DNA from: Psettodes erumei
Lineage: Eukaryota; Chordata; Actinopteri; Pleuronectiformes; Psettodidae
DNA: 64,000 bases
Assembly: GCA_016785225.1 (NCBI GenBank)
Contig: JAFBJZ010000376.1
Location: 310,001 to 374,000 of the forward strand
Direction of reading: 5' to 3'
Part shown: one piece after another, positions 22,477 through 33,573 of the stretch
Position numbering within the stretch: position 1 is the stretch's first letter
Layout of the letters: the number at the start of each line of letters is the position of its first letter
The notes under the pieces: generated by a model
The model's database searches: none
What the model was told of the DNA's origin: nothing
The model's input: the letters and a program-made list of their open reading frames with translations, nothing else
Made by a program: the position numbers and the translations under genes

Positions 22477-22695
22477 TACTAATCCAAAGTCTCTCTCTCC
22501 ATTAGATTCTCCAGACTCTGGACCGTCATCCAGTGACACTGGGGGAACAACATACTCGGCCCCTGTGGGGCTTTCAGGTAAACATTCCTACAAATAGATT
22601 TCTTATTTATGCAGCCCATTTCTACTGTTCGTCCCCTTTGACAGCCATTTTATTTTCCTCTTATGTTTTCTTTTCCTTCTCCTGTGCATTCCTCC

Positions 22696-22732
<37 letters not shown>

Positions 22733-25700
22733 ATCTCTCCTCCATACTTGTGATGATGAGGCAGTGATTGTGGGGGCCCCTGCTTCCCCTCTGTAATAAA
22801 AAAAAAGCCAGTGAAGGAGGGCGGTGTATTTCTCCCACATCCACATAAATTCCTCCCTCCTGGCTCTTTGAACAACGCTCCTCTCTTCTCCTCTTCCTCT
22901 CCCATTCCCTCTCATCCCTTTCCGTGTTATGTTGTAATGGAAGACAAACACGCTCAACCGTTGTTTGGAGAAGAATATGCTCTGTGCGTGCAGTATTGTG
23001 GGGTGGGGTGGCGGGGGCTCCAACAGACATGCGAGTGTTTGTTTGGGTGTGTTTGTGCGTACAGGGGATGTCTTTGTAGACAGTTAACTCTCCTCTGGGT
23101 TCTCTGTGTGGATAGAGCGGCGAGACACAGGCACCTTTCTTTTCTTCCATCTCTCATGCAGGACGTGTTTCGGGCTTCCTCAGCTTTACTCCCATAATCC
23201 CCTTTGGCAGCACTGCTTTCCTTACCCAGCACCCTGTCCGCAGGCTACAGAATAAGATGGTGTCTGCGAGAGAAAGAGTTTGCTCTCCAGTGCCTGAGAT
23301 TGCTCAGTGCTGTTCTCTGCTTTCCTTTTAGCCTCAGATGGTTCTCATTACTGGGCCTTTAAAGCCTGTTTTATGTCAGTTGCTGTTCGCTACCCATTTC
23401 CCCCCTCCTTTGTTTAGTGGTAGGGGGATGGAGGGGTTAGCCTGCCTGCCTGCCTGCGTGCGTGTGTGTCCGTAGATGGGAGAAGAGATTAGAGCAGCGC
23501 TTAAAAGAACAGAAGATCCAAAAATCAACCTCCTCTCCTCTCCGCCCCATGTGCATTCAGCAAAGACGTGTTTTAAACTCAGTTAAAACTGTGAAACCCA
23601 AGAACTGGTGTCTTAACAGGCGCCCTCACGCTCCCTCCCTTGCTCCTTCCCCCCCTCGGTGAGTCGTATGCCCCCCCCCCACCCGTTTTCCTTCCTGGCG
23701 AGGATGACATGGCAGCGGCGGCCAGCAGCTCCAGTGAATGGGCCCCCTCTGTAAAAGCAGTAGAGGTAGAAAGGCCGGGGCGGGATGGCCAAAGCGCTCT
23801 GCCCTCACAATTTCCCTGGCAAGCCAAGGGAGAAAAAAAAAGAAAAGTCTGCTCCATTCCTCCTTTCCCCTCCCTCACATTCCCTCCCTGCCTGCTTCCC
23901 TCCTTTGCTCCCTCCCTCTGGGGCCCTGACAAAAGAAACATGGCTCTCCCAGAGGCCCACTGCTGACCTTCTAATTCACTCACTCTGCCCTTTTTATGTT
24001 CTTCTCCAGACATATTTACAGAGAGGAAGAAGAAAGAGAGAGGAGGGTGGCTTTGAGGAAAGGAGGGTGGCATAGACTTGAAGTTGTATTTCAAGAGTGG
24101 TACTGTCTACTCTCTTTGCGTTGTAGTAGAATAATTAAGGTCTTGTCGGCTCTAAGGAAAAGTGGATCAGTAAAGCGGCTGTGGCCCCGCTATGGAGTTA
24201 TTATTTAGCTGGAGTAAAAAAAAAAAGCACTTAAAAGAAATCCTCATCTAGGAGACGCAGCTCAGACAGAGCTGATGTGACGAGGTTAGGGGAAAACATC
24301 CTTCTCCCCGTCCCAGAAAGCCAAGGCCGTCCAGGCTGGAAGGAGTTAAGTGAGCTGCGACAGCGACAAGCGCAAATGCAAACTAGGCTGCCTGCCAGGC
24401 TACCAGCTCCAAAGCTCCTCTCGCTGGCTCACGTCATCGGCTTGGAACAGAGCAGGGAGCGGTGGAGGCTGGAGACGAGGGTTGGTGGCTGGAGGCCTGG
24501 AGCTGGGTGTCGGGGCGCTGATCCCGGTTTGAGCAGGAGTGAGGGCTCAGTTTGAGGGTGTTTAGGCTCCCCCAGGAAACGCAGAGCCGTAGATCAAGAG
24601 AGAGATTTTGGAAATGGTCCCGGTTAAAAGGCCGCTGGACCGTTATGGATCTGTTTTGTAATATTTAAACTCGTTTAGACAAAATCTTTTAGTATGCAAG
24701 CTGTTCAGCAAACAGCCATATAGCCATGCAGTTTTTTAAAAATAGATTTCAATAAAAGACCACAGTGAGTGTGGCAGGACAGAGGTCTTTAAATGCTTTT
24801 CCTCCATGCTACTGCTGCTGCTATGATACCTTAGTTTTGGTCCTGATACGGAAACAGTGGTTTTATGTTGAATGTTGCCTAAACACATGCAAATGTGCAA
24901 GAATTTTCCGTCGTCTAAAACTGGCCAAATCTTGAACCGAATCTGGAACCATCTGGTCAAACAGTAAGCAAACAGGATTATGAACATGGCCAGACAGTCT
25001 GCACCAATTTTGATACTTGGTATTGGACACATTTGGTCCAAGGAAGCATTGAGGATCAGTACCCAGCTATAGTGTGTGCACACAGTATATGCATTAACTG
25101 TTCTTTCTTGTTAGTTATGGACATCCGCTTGTGCCGGGCTTTTATTGGATATGTAGTTGGTGTGTGTGTGTGTGTGTGTGTGTGTGTTGGTGGCATGCCT
25201 GCTGGTGCCATCGGGGACTGACCCGGAGTGCCTGTGTGTAAGAGGATCCAGTCGGGCTACAGTGACATGTACGCACACACACACACACACGCAGACATAC
25301 ACACACACACCAATACGTACACACAGACAGGCAGATAGAGTGACCTGGTGCGAGCCCTGGCGCGCGGCCGACTGTCACACAGGCGCTTCCTCCCACTGCA
25401 GGTTAAATTTAGGCTGAGTTGTATTCTTATACCACCAGCCAGTCACCTCGCTCGACAGACAGTCGGCCAGCCCATCAGTCAGTCAATTAGTCATCCAGTG
25501 AATCGGCTGGAGGTATAACCTTCATCAGGGGCTCTGACAGAGATTAAATTTAGTCTTGGCACCTCGGTTCATTAAATCAAACTAGTTCTGCTGTCATACG
25601 GAAGGCCCCGAAGAATTGGCCCATTTTTGGCCCAAGCCCAGTGAGCAAAAGGGTATTTTGAATTAGTTTATCTTCAATGTAATACCTTAGACACTATCAT

Positions 25701-27283
25701 TAATAAAACAAACAACTAACTTCCAGCAGTCAACAGCTCAGCTCAGAAACAGAGCACCCTCAGTCTCCCTCCTCTCGCTCTCGCTCTCGCTCTCGGCATT
25801 CCTGCCTTGTTTGGGTTAGCACGGAAAGGAAAGGGCTGCGCAGGATATGACCTCATGTCTTTGAGGAAAAGGCGAGCGGACAGAGAGGCAGCCGAGGCCT
25901 CATCTTGACGGAAAACAAACACTGGAGCGCACCAACCAGAAAGAAGGGAGGGAGAGAAGCGAGAAAGAGAGAAAGAAACTGAACATTTGTTTTTACTTCC
26001 AAAAAAGATATGACTGTATATGCAGGCGATTACAGCCAGCCAGCGGTGTTTCAGGAGAAAACAAACACTTTCTTCAACATAAAACTTTCTGTCTTGGTTG
26101 ATTTTATTTTTTTTGCATTTTTTTTCTTTCCCTTTGCTTGAAGAGTAAGAGGAAGGAATGAGGAGGCAGAGAAGATGGCGGCTTTGGGTGGAGGGAGAGA
26201 TGGCCGGCAGCTCTGCTCTGCTCTCTGTAATTTGGAGGCTGTGTGTTAGCCAGCGAGTGGAGCAGAGCAGAGTCGGGCCGCTCCGTGCCGGGCCAGGATC
26301 TCTCATTACTCCCCACTTCCTCTCCTTGCGCGGCAGCCAAGCCGCCTCTTGGCAAGGGACTTAATTTTGGTTTTGGCCGTCCTCTGTTCCCCACCCTGTG
26401 TCATTATGCTGCACAAATCGAAAAAACAGCATGCGGAGACAGCGGAGGATGGAGAGAGGAAAAAGAGAGGAGAGGATAGGGAAAAGCGTGGCTAGCTTGC
26501 ACAGTTTTTTTGTAAAGACTTCCCTCACGTTCACATGCTTCGGCGTGCCGTCTCGTCCTTAGCGTGGCATCAAGATAACGTGTACAGTTGAAAACATTTG
26601 CCTACCTTAGCATAGCCCGTTGATCGAGAGGTGGGCTTTGCAGATATGGCACCCAGCCAGAGCTGGAGGGGAGCCCAGAACCAGATGAACATTGTTTTGG
26701 TTTGCAGTCACTCTGTGGAAGTGGATTTTGACATTACCTCAATATGTGAAGATAGAAAAGAGAGACGAAAGTGTGTGGGTGAAGGAGAAAGAAGGAGGAA
26801 CCCCCCCCCCCTTCAGCAGGATAGAGATGGGAATGGAAATAAGTGGAGACACATTCCTGTAAACCTGTGTGTGTGTGTGTGTGTGTGTGTTAGTCTTCTT
26901 GTGTGACACACATGGCTGGCGCCTCCACCCTCCTGCCTGCTCATTCATGTAGTCACTCTGTCTTTTGTGTACTCAGACCAGAGGGGTGTGCGCGTGTCTT
27001 TTTCATCCCGGCGGCAGACTCGGCCCCGTCAGTAGCCATATCTCTATCAAAGACCACGGAGCTGGCACAGCCACACACACACACACACACACTCTCATAG
27101 ACAAACACAGGTACAGTGCATAATTATTAATAACAGAGCAACAACACGACAGACCGCACACAACTGGCTCTGCTGGTTGTCTTCCTCTCTGTTTGCGGTG
27201 CCTGTATCATTTAGTTCCCACGGTGTTTCTGTGCCACAACAATGTGGGTGATTGTTCGGCCTGTCTGTCCATCTGCCCGCAGC

Positions 27284-27317
<34 letters not shown>

Positions 27318-30300
27318 TGGCTTTCAGATGCAGAGGCCTGCGGGTGATCTTCTGACTTGTGTGCTCACAAAAAGTGAGCTGATGACATCGTTACAGCATT
27401 GCCTGGTACCCTGTATCCAACTAGCCAGTGTTTGTTTGTCCTGTCACCCTGGGTAATCTGGGCTGCAGGGGACAGCGTGTGCGAGGGTCAACGCGATGAA
27501 GCGCTTGAATAATAACTCAGTGGGAGGAGGAAGGAGGCGTTACAGGGGTACAAAATGTCCTTTGGTCAAAAAAAAATATCGTCCTGTAGTTTTGTGACAA
27601 CACAGATGCAAACGTATGATTCTTAATAATTAATTATGGGACCGCCTTGTGTATCATCTCAGTCCAAGAAAAACATCATTCCTGAGCGACATCAAGACAT
27701 GTGGATCATATAATTATAGCAGAAAACTTCCACTCACAGAAAATTATACTGTCGATGGAGGCATTAGGAAAACATGCGCCATTTCTCCTCCTTATCTCCT
27801 CCCGGTCATGGCCGGATGGTTCATGTTAGAGATGGCGTGTCTGCAACTCATTCTCTCTATCTGTGTTTCTGCAAGGAGTCAGATCTTGAGATAGCGAGAG
27901 CTGTGCCACTCCCCTGTGTGGTTTTCCTGCCACTGGGGCTTATTTAGGTTTCTTGAAATGGTGTGTGTGTATGGGGGGGGGGCTTCACATCCTCTCGCAT
28001 ATTCTGCCACCCTAAAGAGGCACTTCCTCTGTCACCTACTAAACCAGCGATCTGTCTTGTCTATTTATCAATCTAAAGCAGCTGTTCTGCAAAAGACCCT
28101 AATTAATGAATAATTTCACTGCTTTATAGATACTGAAAAATGTCAAAAGCTGTTGGTCTGTGACTCATTTTAAAGGGAAACTGCATAATTTTCCACATCA
28201 AAGTCTGCTTACAGGTAGACGCACTACTGCATGTGTGGAAAAGAAAAGTTGAATAAAACATTTTGTGGGACCAGAGGGAGCTGCACGAATATTGCTTTAG
28301 GTGATGTCAGTTGTGGCTGCAGTTTGAAAACGAAAAAAAGCCATGACATTGTGGAGTTAGAAAGAAGTGAGTTTACCAGACCTCTGTAGCCCGCTCCTCC
28401 TCTCTGCTTGAGGCTACCTACTCAAAGCTACACTAGCCGCTATGAGTAAACTTTATCCATGTCTATCTGAAGGGGTTTCGCCTGTCAATGAATTTCTCAC
28501 CCCAGAAGAAAGTGAAGCGAACGCACAGACAGACAACAAACCCCCAGAAAATCAATGAGACCAAACATTTTTTCTGAACACAGAGAAGGAGAAATGCACA
28601 GGCTTTCACTACAGACAGAAAGGCACATACACACTCATAAAGTTGAGCATATACGGCATGGCAGAGAGAACAAAAGGAATGCCTCCAGGGTGACCCTTGA
28701 CCTTCGGAATAGACTTTCCCCGGCTCAAGAGAGGGTGTTGACTTAGAAAATAAGGCACCGTGAAGAGTCCTTCCTTCCCCCTTGAGCTGTTTCCTTCATG
28801 TCTTCCTCATTCCTCTTTTCAGCCACCTTGTGCGTGTGTGTGTGTGTGTGTGTGTGTCTTGATGACGACAGGGTCATTACAGGTCTGAGCTGAGAGAGAG
28901 GCATGTACACACACACACACACACACACAGAGCTCAGGGATCGATACGAGACAGTTCTCAGGAGCCTCCTCACTATTTACTGATGTTGATAGTGTTGTGT
29001 CCAGACCTGAAGGTTGAAAATTGTGTTTGTGCACGCTGGTGTGTCTGCATGAGGGTGTAGGCTTGTGTCCCTGCGACTGTGTCGACTTCTAAGAATAGCA
29101 GCGACCTGGTGTGTGCGTGTGTGTGTGTGTGTGTGTGTCAGTGTGTGTGGAGTCAGACAGAGGTAATGATTAACCTTTCCAGACTGTGCTTCTGGCCCTG
29201 AGAGGAGCACCCAGTCTGTCATCGCACCCTCCCCCCCGGCTTTCAGCCATCCCTCCTCCCTCCGACCAAGTCCAATTGTCTCATCTAGCGTGGCGTCCAC
29301 TCTTAAAGACCGTAGGACCATTAAAATCCACAGGGGAGCTAGCATTGTGTGTGTGTGTGTGTGAGTGTGAGTGTGAGTGCTTGCCAAATATTCCCTCCTT
29401 GTGCTGTGGTTTGAATAGTTGGCTCACATTTATTTACATCCACATATTTCTTTAAAGAGCACCTCCCTCCCCTCGCTGATCATGAGCTGATCATGCATTA
29501 AATACCTAAGAAACGCAGGTGCAATGTGCTGTTTTTGTTTGCGCAGTGTTGCTAATGGCTAACGTCCAGTTAGCCCTCACCAGCTTTTCTTACGTTGTAA
29601 AAAAAACCCGTTTAACAAGGCCTGCTATCATTACAGCCATCTACAATCACATGACATGCTCCACGCCAGAGAAAGTATCTTTTTTTCTGCTTTGGATGGG
29701 GGTCGTGTGCGGACCTCATGGGACACCCCAGAAAGGGGCAGACCAGCAGCAGACAAACTGACAGAGGCAGAGCCGAGCAGAAAGGGCAGGCTGACAGATG
29801 GCCTCAGGCTGCCAGCTAGCCGGCTTATCTCCAGCGAGGAGAAGCCTGAGACACATGGGCTGAGAGGCCGCGGAGTAGACGAGCAGGTGGGGCGGCAGAC
29901 AGATAGGCGAGCTAATGCTCCGATAGGCAGACGTCCAGACAGCAGACAGATGTACAGACAGAGACTACACAGCCGGGGCTGATGGAAACCACACCGCTCC
30001 AAGGACAGACGGACTCAGAGACTCTGACGACACCGTCTGACACGCACGCACGCATACACCTCTGCTGCTGGAAGCACCTGAAATAGTGTCGGACCGTAAC
30101 ACGAGGAGCTCGACCAGCAGACACCTCACACTCAAACACAGCGCACACGCAAACACACGATGTGTTAAAAATTAAAATTCGGTTAAATGAGCCTTGCACT
30201 TGGAACAAGGTGCGTTGGTACGGGGGCCACTCACATTAGTGTGCGTGTTTATGTGTGTGTGTGTGAGTGTGTGTGGGTCTGTGTTCGGCAGCATTACTCA

Positions 30301-31049
30301 TGAGGTGTAAGCTCATCTGCTGTCAGGACAAGCTGTGAACATACTCTTCACAAGGCTGCGCCCCGCAGATGGAGGAGCCTGCCTGTCTCGCTTTCTCTCT
30401 GCTGATGTAATGAAGAGAAAAAAAGATGGTTTTGTTTACCTGAGTGAGGACAGTTTGAGCTGGACCAGAATCCTGCAGCTATATTTATTTTTGTCATCGT
30501 CACAATGGGCTTCCTCTCAGATTAGTTTTTTATCCAACTGTGGAGGAATAGTTACAATTCAGTGTTGCTGCTGGGGAAAAAAAGCCCAAAATAACAACTT
30601 TTTTTCATCCTTCTACGGTTCATTTACAGCTATAGTTACATTATAGATTCAGATTTTTGGATGCAAAATGTATGATCAGCTTTGATGAAACTTCTTTAGC
30701 TAGCTTTTAGTTTTAACTGAGAGTGCTGCTCGCCCGTTAAAGAGCCCACTTCACCTGCTTTACTAGTCGACCCTTTCTGTTGCCTGTCATATTTCCCTCT
30801 GCTGTTTTTCTTTCTTTCTTCAACCCTTTGCTTTTCGTCTTCCCCTCTCTCAACTCTGCGCTGTGGTTCTCACTTACCGCCAGTCGGAGTTTCTGAGAGG
30901 AGAGGCGACGAGGGAGGGGAAGCGGGGCAGTTAGTGTAGTCCTGAATAGCAGGGTGTTTTCAGGCTGCAATGACAGGCTCAGACAGGCAGCCGCTGTAAT
31001 GACCTCTGACGCCAGGCCCTGTCTCTCTCAGCAATAACAAACATGTGTG

Positions 31050-31095
<46 letters not shown>

Positions 31096-33573
31096 CATGC
31101 AGGGCCCCACAGGTGAGCTCCACCAGCAGGCCCTCTGTCAGCTGTTAAGAAAGTCCAACGTGTCCTTCTTCTTAAAAAACGCTGGCTGTTCCTTTATGTA
31201 TGTGTAAAACAGACCAAAGCTTTGGCCAGAATCTGAGACACTGTTTGACATCAGCCCGAGACGCTAAAAGACACTTTTTGTCTCTTATCTCAAAGATAAA
31301 TGCTTTTTTCTCCTCCATTTCGTCTGAGGTAGATAGCTGGGTACTTAGTTTCCCCCAGCACCCCATGAGGACGGATTTATGATAAACTCCCCGAGGCTGG
31401 GCTCCGACCAACTTCAAAGAACACAGTCCCCCTTGTTTTACGGAAGGCATGCTTTCAGTCCCCCCCCACTGCCTTCCCTCCCCTCGTCTCTGTTTCTGTC
31501 TCTCCTCTCCCAGTGTTGTCTTTTTCTTCCCTTTTTTCCCCCTCCTTCCCCCTGCGTCTAATGAAGGCTAATGACAGGCCGCGGTGAGTCCGCTCGGCCC
31601 GGCATAGATCCTGCCGCATTAACATTGCAGTTTGTCTCAGACGGGACCTTCCAAATTACCGGTTACATTCGCAGCTACCGCAGGATGAAACGGAGGGGGG
31701 GGGTCGGATGGGAAGGATGGGGGCAACTGAAATGGCTCTGAGAGGGGCTCTGTTCATTTTTTTCCCCTCTCATATATTTCCCTCTCTTCAAGCTTTCTTA
31801 ACCCTTGAATGTGTCTTTCATCGAGGCTGGATTTGAGTGTGTATGTGTGTGAGAGAAGGGAGGAAGTGTAAAACACTGTTGAGCGGTTGATAGAAGTTGC
31901 AGCGATTAGGTGACAACCTTAAAAGCACAAGAGACGCTTAAAAAGTTGGGAGAGGAAGCAAAGTTGCAAAAGTAATAGTCCAAATATGCAAAAAGCATTC
32001 CTTCTCTTCCCCACCCCGCCCCCTCTTTCTTTCCTCTTGCGCTCTCTCTGTCTCCCTCTATTTCCCTCGCGCCTGACTGGCTCCCACTTTTCTAGCTGGG
32101 AGTAGCTGGGAGCCAGATTTCTGTGGAATAGAGATATGAAGGGGGAGCGGGAACGGCGCAGGAGGCACACTAAAGGGAGACAGGAGAGGGAGGAGGTGGA
32201 GGTGGAAGGCGGGGGGGGGGTTAGTAGTTTGGAAACTGGAGCATGGCCAATGCTACACTTCTTTTACACTCAGGGGAAACTTTAGACTGGAGAGGCCTAG
32301 CTTGTCAACGTTTCAGACACCAGGGTTTGAGAGTTAACGGCCCGCCTCGCTCGGCAGCTAAGCGCCATGTGCCCGGCGTAGACAGGCGATGGTTTATGTG
32401 TTTATGCGAAAGTCCCTCCGTCCCGTTGCCGTTGCCCGGCTACCGCGGACTGGTCTTTTGTAAAGCACGACTTTGCAGAGACTTTCTAATTTCCTCCAGC
32501 AGGGCGAAGCACGTCGCCGTCGAGAGACGATCGGGGACAGTCGGGTTGACGTCAGCACATTGTTGGCCACGCTGCTACAAAAATACAGCGAGCCAGACAG
32601 AAGATAAGCATTTAATGCCTGGACAAATATTGTACTGCATGTGGACACTTGCCTGCCAATGTCTCTTGGTTGCCTCTCTTGTCTGAAGTCCAGGAATTCC
32701 AACATGGTTTTCCTGTATGGTAGAAATTGGGGATGACAGTTTAGCTTTGGCTCTCGAAGAAAGCACATTCTCTGTTCCCCGAAACAGGGATAATGGAGAG
32801 TTTGCAGAGAGGTGTTAATATTTTAGTACTTTCTTTGTAGTTTTGAAAGATATTCCTGATCAGATGCCCATCATCACAGCCTTTTGCACTGCTAACCCCC
32901 CCCCACACACACACACACACTTCTCGATCTGTGTATTTTACAGTCTGATTTTTTTTTCCAGTGTCATCATGTTGTTCCAGTGCACCTTCCCACAGGTCTA
33001 ACCATCTCCTTCTTTCTCCCCTTTCGTTTTTCAGATTCCATGGCAATGCAGGAGTCTGGCGAGCGGGCCCATTGGTGCGTGGTGGCATACTGGGAGGAGA
33101 AGACACGTGTCGGGCGCCTCTACTCAGTCCAGGAGCCCTCTCTGGACATTTTCTATGATCTACCTCAGGGGAACGGCTTCTGCCTGGGCCAGCTCTGCTC
33201 CGAGAACAAGTCCCAGCTGGTGCAGATGGTGCGGGCCAAGATTGGCTATGGCATCCAGCTAACGCGTGAACCGGACGGGGTGTGGGTCTACAACCGCAGC
33301 TGCTACCCCATCTTCATTAAGTCGGCCACACTGGACAACCCGGACTCGCGCACGCTGCTGGTGCACAAGGTGTTCCCCGGTTTCTCCATCAAGGCTTTTG
33401 ACTATGACAAGGCTGGCAGCCTGCAGAGGCCGAACGACCACGAGTTCACTCAGCAGCCGCGCACTGGCTTCACGGTGCAGATAAGCTTTGTGAAAGGCTG
33501 GGGACAGTGCTACACCAGACAGTTCATCAGTAGCTGCCCGTGCTGGCTGGAAGTCATCTTCAACACCCGATAG
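17486..33573 (+). CDS. smad7: SMAD7, inhibitory SMAD, complete, 4 exons
   Basis: Inhibitory SMAD that binds activated type I receptors, recruits SMURF E3 ligases and blocks R-SMAD phosphorylation. Coding exons 17486-17951, 18891-18944, 22506-22577 and 33035-33573 give 376 aa (human is about 426). The N-terminus MFRTKRSGLVRRLWRSRAP and the divergent MH1 region (about 50-155, with SSELKRLSCCESYGKINPEL) match SMAD7 rather than SMAD6. The PY motif PPPPY (residues 158-162), which binds SMURF WW domains, is in exon 2. The MH2 domain (about 205-376) opens HWCVVAYWEEKTRVGRL and ends CPCWLEVIFNTR, without the C-terminal SSXS phosphorylation motif of R-SMADs. The shorter length comes from a reduced glycine-rich N-terminal segment. 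Introns are about 0.94, 3.6 and 10.5 kb. The gene lies downstream of dym in conserved order. Confidence 0.97.
17952..18890 (+). other. smad7: smad7 intron 1
   Basis: A GT-AG intron of 939 bp. The interior (about 18100-18520) is high-complexity with 'GGACTAATTAGCCTAATTC' and could hold a conserved element. The end is pyrimidine-rich (18841-18880) before CACATGCAG. No other gene is seen. Confidence 0.85.
18891..18944 (+). CDS. smad7: smad7 coding exon 2 (PY motif micro-exon)
   Basis: Fifty-four bases encode the second part of Glu156, then SPPPPYSRYPMDYLKPP and one base of the next codon. The acceptor is ATGCAG and the donor GTGAGC. It carries the SMURF-binding PPPPY motif. Exon phases 1/1 mean that skipping it would keep the frame while deleting the PY motif. 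Confidence 0.95.
19371..19397. repeat. (GA)n microsatellite in smad7 intron 2
   Basis: About thirteen GA units followed by an imperfect extension. Confidence 0.9.
20729..20782. repeat. (CA)n microsatellite in smad7 intron 2
   Basis: About 26 uninterrupted CA units, the longest CA tract in the window, preceded by CACG-type imperfect repeats from about 20703. Confidence 0.95.
21227..21380. promoter_or_regulatory. GC/CpG-rich patch with CCAAT and GC boxes in smad7 intron 2
   Basis: The block contains AGCCAATGAAAG (about 21273-21284) and GC-box-like GGGGCGGAGTGGCGGGGG (about 21355-21372), with many CG dinucleotides against an AT-richer background. It could be an intronic enhancer or minor promoter; no transcript evidence is available. 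Confidence 0.25.
22431..22474. repeat. (CA)n microsatellite abutting smad7 exon 3
   Basis: About 22 AC units end 31 bp before the exon 3 acceptor (22505). Only a short spacer and the CTCTCTCTCC tract separate it from the splice site. CA repeats are known hnRNP L binding sites. Confidence 0.95.
22506..22577 (+). CDS. smad7: smad7 coding exon 3 (linker)
   Basis: Seventy-two bases encode the end of Asp174, then SPDSGPSSSDTGGTTYSAPV and GLS, plus one base of Asp198. The acceptor is CATTAG and the donor GTAAAC. It forms a Ser/Thr/Gly/Pro-rich linker between the PY motif and MH2. Phases are 1/1. Confidence 0.93.
22698..22730. repeat. (CA)n microsatellite in smad7 intron 3
   Basis: About sixteen AC units, starting 120 bp after exon 3. 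Confidence 0.95.
25160..25187. repeat. (GT)n microsatellite, with nearby (CA)n
   Basis: About fourteen GT units, followed by CA tracts at about 25273-25290 and 25300-25310. The opposite-sense tracts can pair and explain the long repeat-coded reading frames on both strands. Confidence 0.9.
28170..28560. repeat. Possible dispersed teleost repeat
   Basis: The segment reading 'AAAGGGAAACTGCATAATTT', 'CACATCAAAGTCTGCTTACA' and 'GCACTACTGCATGTGTGGAA' resembles a repeat I have seen in other fish genomes. No second copy was found in the window, so this rests on memory alone. Confidence 0.3.
28831..28929. repeat. (GT)n and (CA)n pair in smad7 intron 3
   Basis: A GT tract at 28831-28857 and a CA tract at 28907-28929 are 49 bp apart in opposite orientation, so the transcript could fold back on itself here. 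Confidence 0.85.
29739..30039. promoter_or_regulatory. smad7: Cluster of CAGAC Smad half-sites in smad7 intron 3
   Basis: CAGAC occurs at 29739, 29750, 29896, 29938, 29946, 29953, 29965 and 30006, with GTCTG at 30035: nine in about 300 bp, where under one is expected by chance. CAGAC/GTCTG is the SMAD MH1 half-site. The tract is CAGA-biased, so low-complexity origin is an alternative. Confidence 0.35.
31056..31089. repeat. (CA)n microsatellite in smad7 intron 3
   Basis: About seventeen CA units preceded by a GC-alternating stretch (31047-31055) and followed by ATATATAC. Confidence 0.95.
32243..32600. promoter_or_regulatory. CpG-rich block with CRE in smad7 intron 3
   Basis: CG dinucleotides are frequent here, unlike the flanks, and a full cAMP-response element TGACGTCA is at 32547-32554. 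A plus-strand frame from 32243 is open for 147 codons, but its product is not recognised and composition explains it. The block lies about 0.45-0.8 kb before exon 4. It could be an alternative promoter or an enhancer. Confidence 0.3.
33035..33573 (+). CDS. smad7: smad7 coding exon 4 (MH2 domain)
   Basis: After TTTTTCAG the exon completes Asp198 and encodes SMAMQESGERAHWCVVAYW through the MH2 domain. Visible motifs are QEPSLDIFYDLPQGNGFCLG, GIQLTREPDGVWVYNRS and FVKGWGQCYTRQFISSCP (the L3 loop/receptor-contact region). It ends EVIFNTR with TAG at 33571-33573. There is no SSXS tail, as expected of inhibitory SMADs. Confidence 0.97.

Larger units (their letters stand above)
18945..22505 (+). other. 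smad7: smad7 intron 2
   Basis: A 3.56-kb intron with (GA)n at 19371-19397, (GAA)n at 20360-20379, (CA)n at 20729-20782 and 22431-22474, and a GC-rich patch at 21227-21380. No independent gene is supported; the long reading frames here consist of CA/GT-encoded residues. Confidence 0.85.
22578..33034 (+). other. smad7: smad7 intron 3
   Basis: A 10.5-kb intron rich in microsatellites: CA 22698-22730, GT 25160-25187, GT 26865-26890, GT 27287-27315, GT 28831-28857, GT 29111-29138 and CA 31056-31089. It also holds a candidate repeat at 28170-28560, a CAGAC cluster at 29739-30039 and a CpG-rich block at 32243-32600. No separate gene is supported. The acceptor is TTTTTCAG at 33027-33034. Confidence 0.85.

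Noticed and set aside
23579..24094. 171-codon minus-strand ORF in smad7 intron 3
   Set aside because: It is a Gly/Ser/Lys-rich product of CT-rich low-complexity DNA, with similar-length frames on the other strand.
32243..32686. 147-codon ORF in smad7 intron 3 as a nested gene
   Set aside because: The open frame is explained by CG-rich composition; the product shows no recognisable domain.
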